From Gemmatimonadales bacterium (GTDB lineage: Bacteria > Gemmatimonadota > Gemmatimonadetes > Gemmatimonadales > GWC2-71-9), in the NCBI GenBank assembly GCA_030601605.1, contig JAUVTI010000073.1:1-8981 (forward strand): DNA of 8,981 nt, in the 5' to 3' direction. The stretch's first letter is position 1. Each line of letters starts with the position of its first letter. A program made the position numbers and the translations under genes. The notes under the pieces were generated by a model. That model did not search any database, had not been told where the DNA came from, and was given only the letters and a program-made list of their open reading frames with translations. This document shows, piece by piece, positions 5,631-8,981 of this stretch.

Positions 5631-7311
5631 AGCGGCGTTCCAGCTCCGTCCGGGAGACGGTGACGAGCGCGGGGCGTCCGTGCACGTCGTGCGGCGGCAG
5701 GTCGCAGGTGAACAGCCGGCGCACCAGCTCCCTCATCTCGGCGGGGCTGAGCCCGTGCCCCGCCTTTATCGCCGCCCGGCAACCGTACATCGCCGCGAAC
5801 CGCTCGAGCCGGTTGGCGATACCTCCCAGCCGGCCGCGGGCCAGATCGGTTGCCAGCTCCTCGAAGCAGCGCTGCGCGTCGAACCGCGGATGCGGGTTGG
5901 GCACGGCGTGGAGCACCACCGATCGCCCACCAAAGGGCTCGACCTCGTAGCCCACCCGGCTCAGGAGATCGGCGTGGGCCTCCACGGCCGCCAACGCCTC
6001 GGGCGTGAGACCCAGCGTCACCGGAAGCAGCAGGTGCTGCCCGCCCGCTTCACCACCCGACAGCTCGGCCATGGCCTGCTCGTACAGGACGCGCTCGTGA
6101 GCCGAGTGCTGGTCCACCACTACCATGCCCTCCGGCGTCTCGAACACGATGTACGTATTGAAGAGCTGGAGCAGAGCCGAGGGAGCCGCATCCTGCTGCG
6201 GCCCGGCCGCGAACAGCACTTCCTGCGCCGGCTGCGCTCCGGGAGCCTCCCAGGCGCCGCTCCCCTGCTCCGCCGGGGCTTCCTGGACCGGGAACCCGGG
6301 AGCCGGCTCCGCCACCGCGGCCGCGGCAGCGATCGGCGCGAGACTCTCACGCACGGCTTCCTCCACAGCGCGCTCCACCAGCCTCTTGTCGCGGAAGCGC
6401 ACCTCCAGCTTCGCCGGATGCACGTTCACATCCACCCGGTCGCCGGGGACCCCGATCGCCAGGAACAGTGAGGGACGCATTCCCGCCGGGATGGTCGCGC
6501 GATACCCGGCCTCGGCGGCGCGCACGAGGAAGTGATCGCGAAACGGCCGGCCGTTCACGAAGAGATGCGCCTTGCGGCCGCTGGGCCTGGCGTCGGAGGG
6601 ACGCTGCACCAGCCCGCGCACCGACACGTAGCCCGTGTTGTACTCGACCGGGACGAGTTGTTCGGCGAGGTTGCGGCCGAACAGTGCCGCGATCCGCTCT
6701 ATGGCGCTGGACTCGCGCGGAGCGTCGAGCAGCGTGCGGCCGTCGCTCGTGAGGCGGAACGACACGTCGAGGCGCGCGAGCGCGAGCACGGTCAGGGCCT
6801 CGACGGCGGCACGGGTCTCGCTGCGCCGCGCGCGCAGGAACTTCCGGCGGGCGGGCGTGTTGGCGAAGAGCCGCCGCACCGTCGCAGTGGTCCCCCGCGT
6901 GCGGGCCACGTCATCCACCCGGTCGAGCCGCCCTCCCTTGACGCTGATCCGCGTGCCGCGGTCCGCCGCGGCCGTCTCGAGCTCGAAGGTGGACACCGCT
7001 GCGATGGATGCGAGTGCCTCTCCCCGGAACCCGTACGTCGCCACGCCGACCAGATCCGGCGCGGTCCGGATCTTGGACGTCGCGTGCCGGTCCACGGCCA
7101 GCACCGCATCCTCCCGGTCCATTCCCGCACCGTCGTCGCTCACGCGGACCATAGCGCGGCCGCCGTCCTCCAGCTCGACCGTGACGGCCGTGGCCCCCGC
7201 GTCGAGCGCGTTCTCGACCAGCTCCTTCACGACCGATGCCGGTCGCTCGACCACCTCACCGGCCGCGATCTGGTCGACCACGACAGTGGGAAGGATCTTG
7301 ATCCGTCCCAT
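5617..7311 (-). CDS. mutL: DNA mismatch repair protein MutL
   Basis: This is a complete MutL of 564 residues, slightly short for the family because the linker is brief (about 330-378, rich in Ala, Pro and Glu). The N-terminal GHKL ATPase is intact: QIAAGEVVERPASVVKEL begins at residue 14, ENALDAG lies at 33-39, DDGAGM at 59-64, GFRGEAL at 94-100 and NTPARRKFL at 151-159. The C-terminal dimerisation domain carries DQHSAHERVLYE at 400-411, matching the nicking endonuclease motif DQHA-x2-E-x4-E except that Ala is Ser. This predicts a nicking-type MutL rather than an E. coli type guided by MutH. The later motif, usually CPHGRP, reads DVHGRP (542-547), and Cys511 sits in the motif before it. The ATG shares one base with the stop of the Bat gene (TGATG), with a GAGGT 12 bases upstream, so translation probably depends on coupling. 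MutL links mismatch recognition by MutS to strand incision; mutS is not in the window. The open frame continues upstream past the ATG, but that extension is in the wrong frame of the Bat gene and was not used. Confidence 0.97.
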   Translation of the reverse strand: MGRIKILPTVVVDQIAAGEVVERPASVVKELVENALDAGATAVTVELEDGGRAMVRVSDDGAGMDREDAVLAVDRHATSKIRTAPDLVGVATYGFRGEALASIAAVSTFELETAAADRGTRISVKGGRLDRVDDVARTRGTTATVRRLFANTPARRKFLRARRSETRAAVEALTVLALARLDVSFRLTSDGRTLLDAPRESSAIERIAALFGRNLAEQLVPVEYNTGYVSVRGLVQRPSDARPSGRKAHLFVNGRPFRDHFLVRAAEAGYRATIPAGMRPSLFLAIGVPGDRVDVNVHPAKLEVRFRDKRLVERAVEEAVRESLAPIAAAAAVAEPAPGFPVQEAPAEQGSGAWEAPGAQPAQEVLFAAGPQQDAAPSALLQLFNTYIVFETPEGMVVVDQHSAHERVLYEQAMAELSGGEAGGQHLLLPVTLGLTPEALAAVEAHADLLSRVGYEVEPFGGRSVVLHAVPNPHPRFDAQRCFEELATDLARGRLGGIANRLERFAAMYGCRAAIKAGHGLSPAEMRELVRRLFTCDLPPHDVHGRPALVTVSRTELERRFGRS

Positions 7312-8981
7312 CAGGGCTGCACTACCTCGGTGCGAAGCAGCCAGCCACGCCTGACCCCGTCGGTGGCGAGCACCCAAGGTCCGCGCTCCTCCTCGATCAG
7401 CACCGCCACGCCGCGGCCGAGCTCCCGCGCGGGCTCCGCGGACCCGAAGGGCGCCGCCCGCAGCGGCGTCTCGTCGAGCATCACCAGCGCAAGCGGACGG
7501 GCGTAGCGCCTCGTGACGGAGTTGCCGTACGCCGCCGCGAGGACCGCGACCAGAAGGAACGGCACGACGTGACGCAGACGCACGCGAGCGGTGAGCAGAA
7601 ACCAGGCGAACATCCAGAATGCGGCCGCGATCAGGAATGCTTCCGCGGCCGTGACCGGCGATATCCAGGTGAAGTCGCGCGGGCTTGCGTCCGGCGGTGT
7701 GGTCCCGGCGAGGGCCCGCGTGATCGTCTCGTCGCGCGGCGCCAACCGGGCCGCACGCAGCCATGCGGCGCGTGCGCGCACGCTCTCGCCCAACCGGTTC
7801 AGCGCGGCACCCAGGTTGTACCAGTGGGCGGCGGTGAGCGGATCCTGCGCGGCGCGGTATGCGAAACTGTCTGCGGCCGACCGAACTGCACCCGCGTCGT
7901 AGAGTCGCTCGGCTGACTGCGCCCCAGCCGCGCCCGCAGCGGCACAGAGAAGGAACAGCACCAGCACCGCCACCGACGTCGAGCGTACCCTTCCGGTTCC
8001 GCCGATCAGGGCACGCAGAACCTCGTGGACCTCGGCGGTCAGCTCTTCCGGATCGGTCGAGCCCTCGGGTCCGTAGAGCGCCTGCCGCAGCCTGTCGCGC
8101 ACCCTCGCCGCATGGGCCGCGAGCGACGCCTCGACACCGGCGGCGCGCAGCGCGGCGGCCAGCCCTTCGGTAGCCTTGTGCCGCGCGGCAGGTACGAGAT
8201 CCTCGAGCACTGCGCGAAACTCGGTTTCGAGCGCCTTGAGCCGGGCTCCGCTCCCGGCGTCCTGTGCAGCCTTCGGGCGGCGCGGTGCCCGCCGTGGAAC
8301 GCGCACCTCCACGCGCATTGCGAGGAGGATCAGCGGCGGCAGCACGAGGACCAGGATCCATCCCCAGAGAGGAACGCCGGCCACCAGGCCCTCCGCCGAG
8401 TAGGCCGTGGCCGCTACGAGCGGTCGCACCGTCTGCACCGGGGTGAGCCCCGCACGCCGGCTCGGCGTGACGAACTCGATCGGCGCGGCGCGCAACTCCA
8501 CGTAACGACCGGCGGCCACGTCGAAGTACGTGTAGCGCGGCGCCGGCACCCGATGCGTACCGGCCGAGTCGGCCACTACCATGTAGGCGAACGTCTTGGA
8601 CCCGCCGACCAGACCGCCTTCACTGTTCAGGTCGACCGCGATCTCCTGCGGGTACGCCCTGAGACCGAACGGCCAATCGAGCGCTGGCTCGGGCCACAGC
8701 GCCACGTTGCCGCGGCCATCGAGTGTTGCGTATACCATCACGGCAGCGCCCAGGCGCAGCTCCCCGGGAGGGACGTCCACGCGGAAGTCCAGCGCCCTGC
8801 CGGCGGCGCCCTGGTAACCGCTGCCCGCTCCCGCCGGGGACTGCGCGGCCACGGCGATCTCGAACGGTTCGCTGCGCACCTCATGCCGCAACTCGCGGCT
8901 CAGGAACGAGGAGGACACGGGCAGGCTGTAGGAGACGGTGGCCGAGCCAACCTCCATGGCTCCGGCGGCGAGTGGGAAGAC
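7311..8981 (-). CDS. BatD-BatE fusion membrane protein, N-terminus outside window
   Basis: The reading frame is open to the right edge, so the true start is missing; residues are numbered from the Met at 8957. The visible N-terminal part (about 1-180) is periplasmic-type beta-rich sequence with the BatD hallmark of a phenylalanine-proline lead-in followed by a 'SYSLPVSSSFLSRE' stretch and a closing strand before a membrane helix at about 197-215. A charged, helical, probably cytoplasmic linker follows (217-325). A second hydrophobic helix at 328-346 ends in 'AGAAGAQ', like a signal peptide. Next come a tetratricopeptide repeat (about 377-410), two further membrane helices (about 437-457 and 464-479) and an SH3-like C-terminal domain (about 491-545). 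The second half is the normal architecture of BatE, so this is BatD joined to BatE in one chain. Bat proteins act in the cell envelope, usually with VWA-domain partners and a MoxR ATPase, and have been linked to stress or oxygen tolerance; those partners would lie to the right. The exact role is not established. It ends in TGATG shared with mutL. Confidence 0.85.
   Translation of the reverse strand, partial: VFPLAAGAMEVGSATVSYSLPVSSSFLSRELRHEVRSEPFEIAVAAQSPAGAGSGYQGAAGRALDFRVDVPPGELRLGAAVMVYATLDGRGNVALWPEPALDWPFGLRAYPQEIAVDLNSEGGLVGGSKTFAYMVVADSAGTHRVPAPRYTYFDVAAGRYVELRAAPIEFVTPSRRAGLTPVQTVRPLVAATAYSAEGLVAGVPLWGWILVLVLPPLILLAMRVEVRVPRRAPRRPKAAQDAGSGARLKALETEFRAVLEDLVPAARHKATEGLAAALRAAGVEASLAAHAARVRDRLRQALYGPEGSTDPEELTAEVHEVLRALIGGTGRVRSTSVAVLVLFLLCAAAGAAGAQSAERLYDAGAVRSAADSFAYRAAQDPLTAAHWYNLGAALNRLGESVRARAAWLRAARLAPRDETITRALAGTTPPDASPRDFTWISPVTAAEAFLIAAAFWMFAWFLLTARVRLRHVVPFLLVAVLAAAYGNSVTRRYARPLALVMLDETPLRAAPFGSAEPARELGRGVAVLIEEERGPWVLATDGVRRGWLLRTEVVQP

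Noticed and set aside
5575..7506. Two long plus-strand open frames (5575-6471 and 6532-7506) opposite mutL
   Set aside because: Both follow from the GC-rich third positions of mutL. Their translations are Arg, Gly and His rich without domains, and neither has a convincing ribosome binding site.
7312..8361. N-terminal extension of MutL by 350 residues
   Set aside because: The extension is Arg, Gly and Ala rich shadow sequence of the Bat gene. MutL family proteins begin at the ATG at 7311, which is joined to the Bat stop as TGATG.

Overview
The window reads as chromosomal housekeeping DNA from a GC-rich, probably Gram-negative soil or sediment bacterium. A combination of features (bacillithiol synthase BshA in a high-GC genome, a Bat-type stress membrane protein, and a tightly packed mutL-miaA-bshA-uppP-birA-coaX order) suggests Gemmatimonadota or a neighbouring phylum. 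That placement is inference from gene content only. No rRNA, tRNA, CRISPR array or recognisable insertion sequence was seen.

All supported genes lie on the minus strand and are described here in transcription order, right to left. A BatD-BatE fusion enters from the right edge without its N-terminus (8981-7311). It is followed by mutL (mismatch repair), miaA (tRNA isopentenylation), bshA (first step of bacillithiol synthesis), uppP (undecaprenyl-diphosphate phosphatase), birA (biotin-protein ligase), a polytopic membrane protein resembling a degenerate CPBP protease, and coaX (type III pantothenate kinase). After a 47-base gap containing a G-rich 7-base tandem repeat comes the start of a small nrtS-like membrane protein gene. 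From the Bat gene to coaX there is no non-coding gap longer than 5 bases. Junctions are TGATG or GTGA fusions, overlaps of 14 to 19 bases, or a 5-base gap, so one long co-transcribed and translationally coupled unit is likely. No promoter or terminator is visible inside it.

The genes do not form one pathway. They share a theme of core upkeep: genome and tRNA maintenance (mutL, miaA), thiol redox (bshA), cell-wall lipid carrier recycling (uppP), cofactor attachment and synthesis (birA, coaX) and envelope stress (Bat).

The left end is the anomalous part. The nrtS-like reading frame is recognisable only up to about base 166. Left of that the base composition falls abruptly, from about 63% GC (bases 161-320) to about 43% (bases 1-160, hand count), and the plus strand carries an open, protein-like frame. 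This is either the edge of an inserted element or an assembly chimera. The other points worth a second look are the G-quadruplex-type repeat at the nrtS ribosome binding site, the BatD-BatE fusion, the membrane protein with a broken CPBP motif, and non-canonical metal-site residues in MutL.
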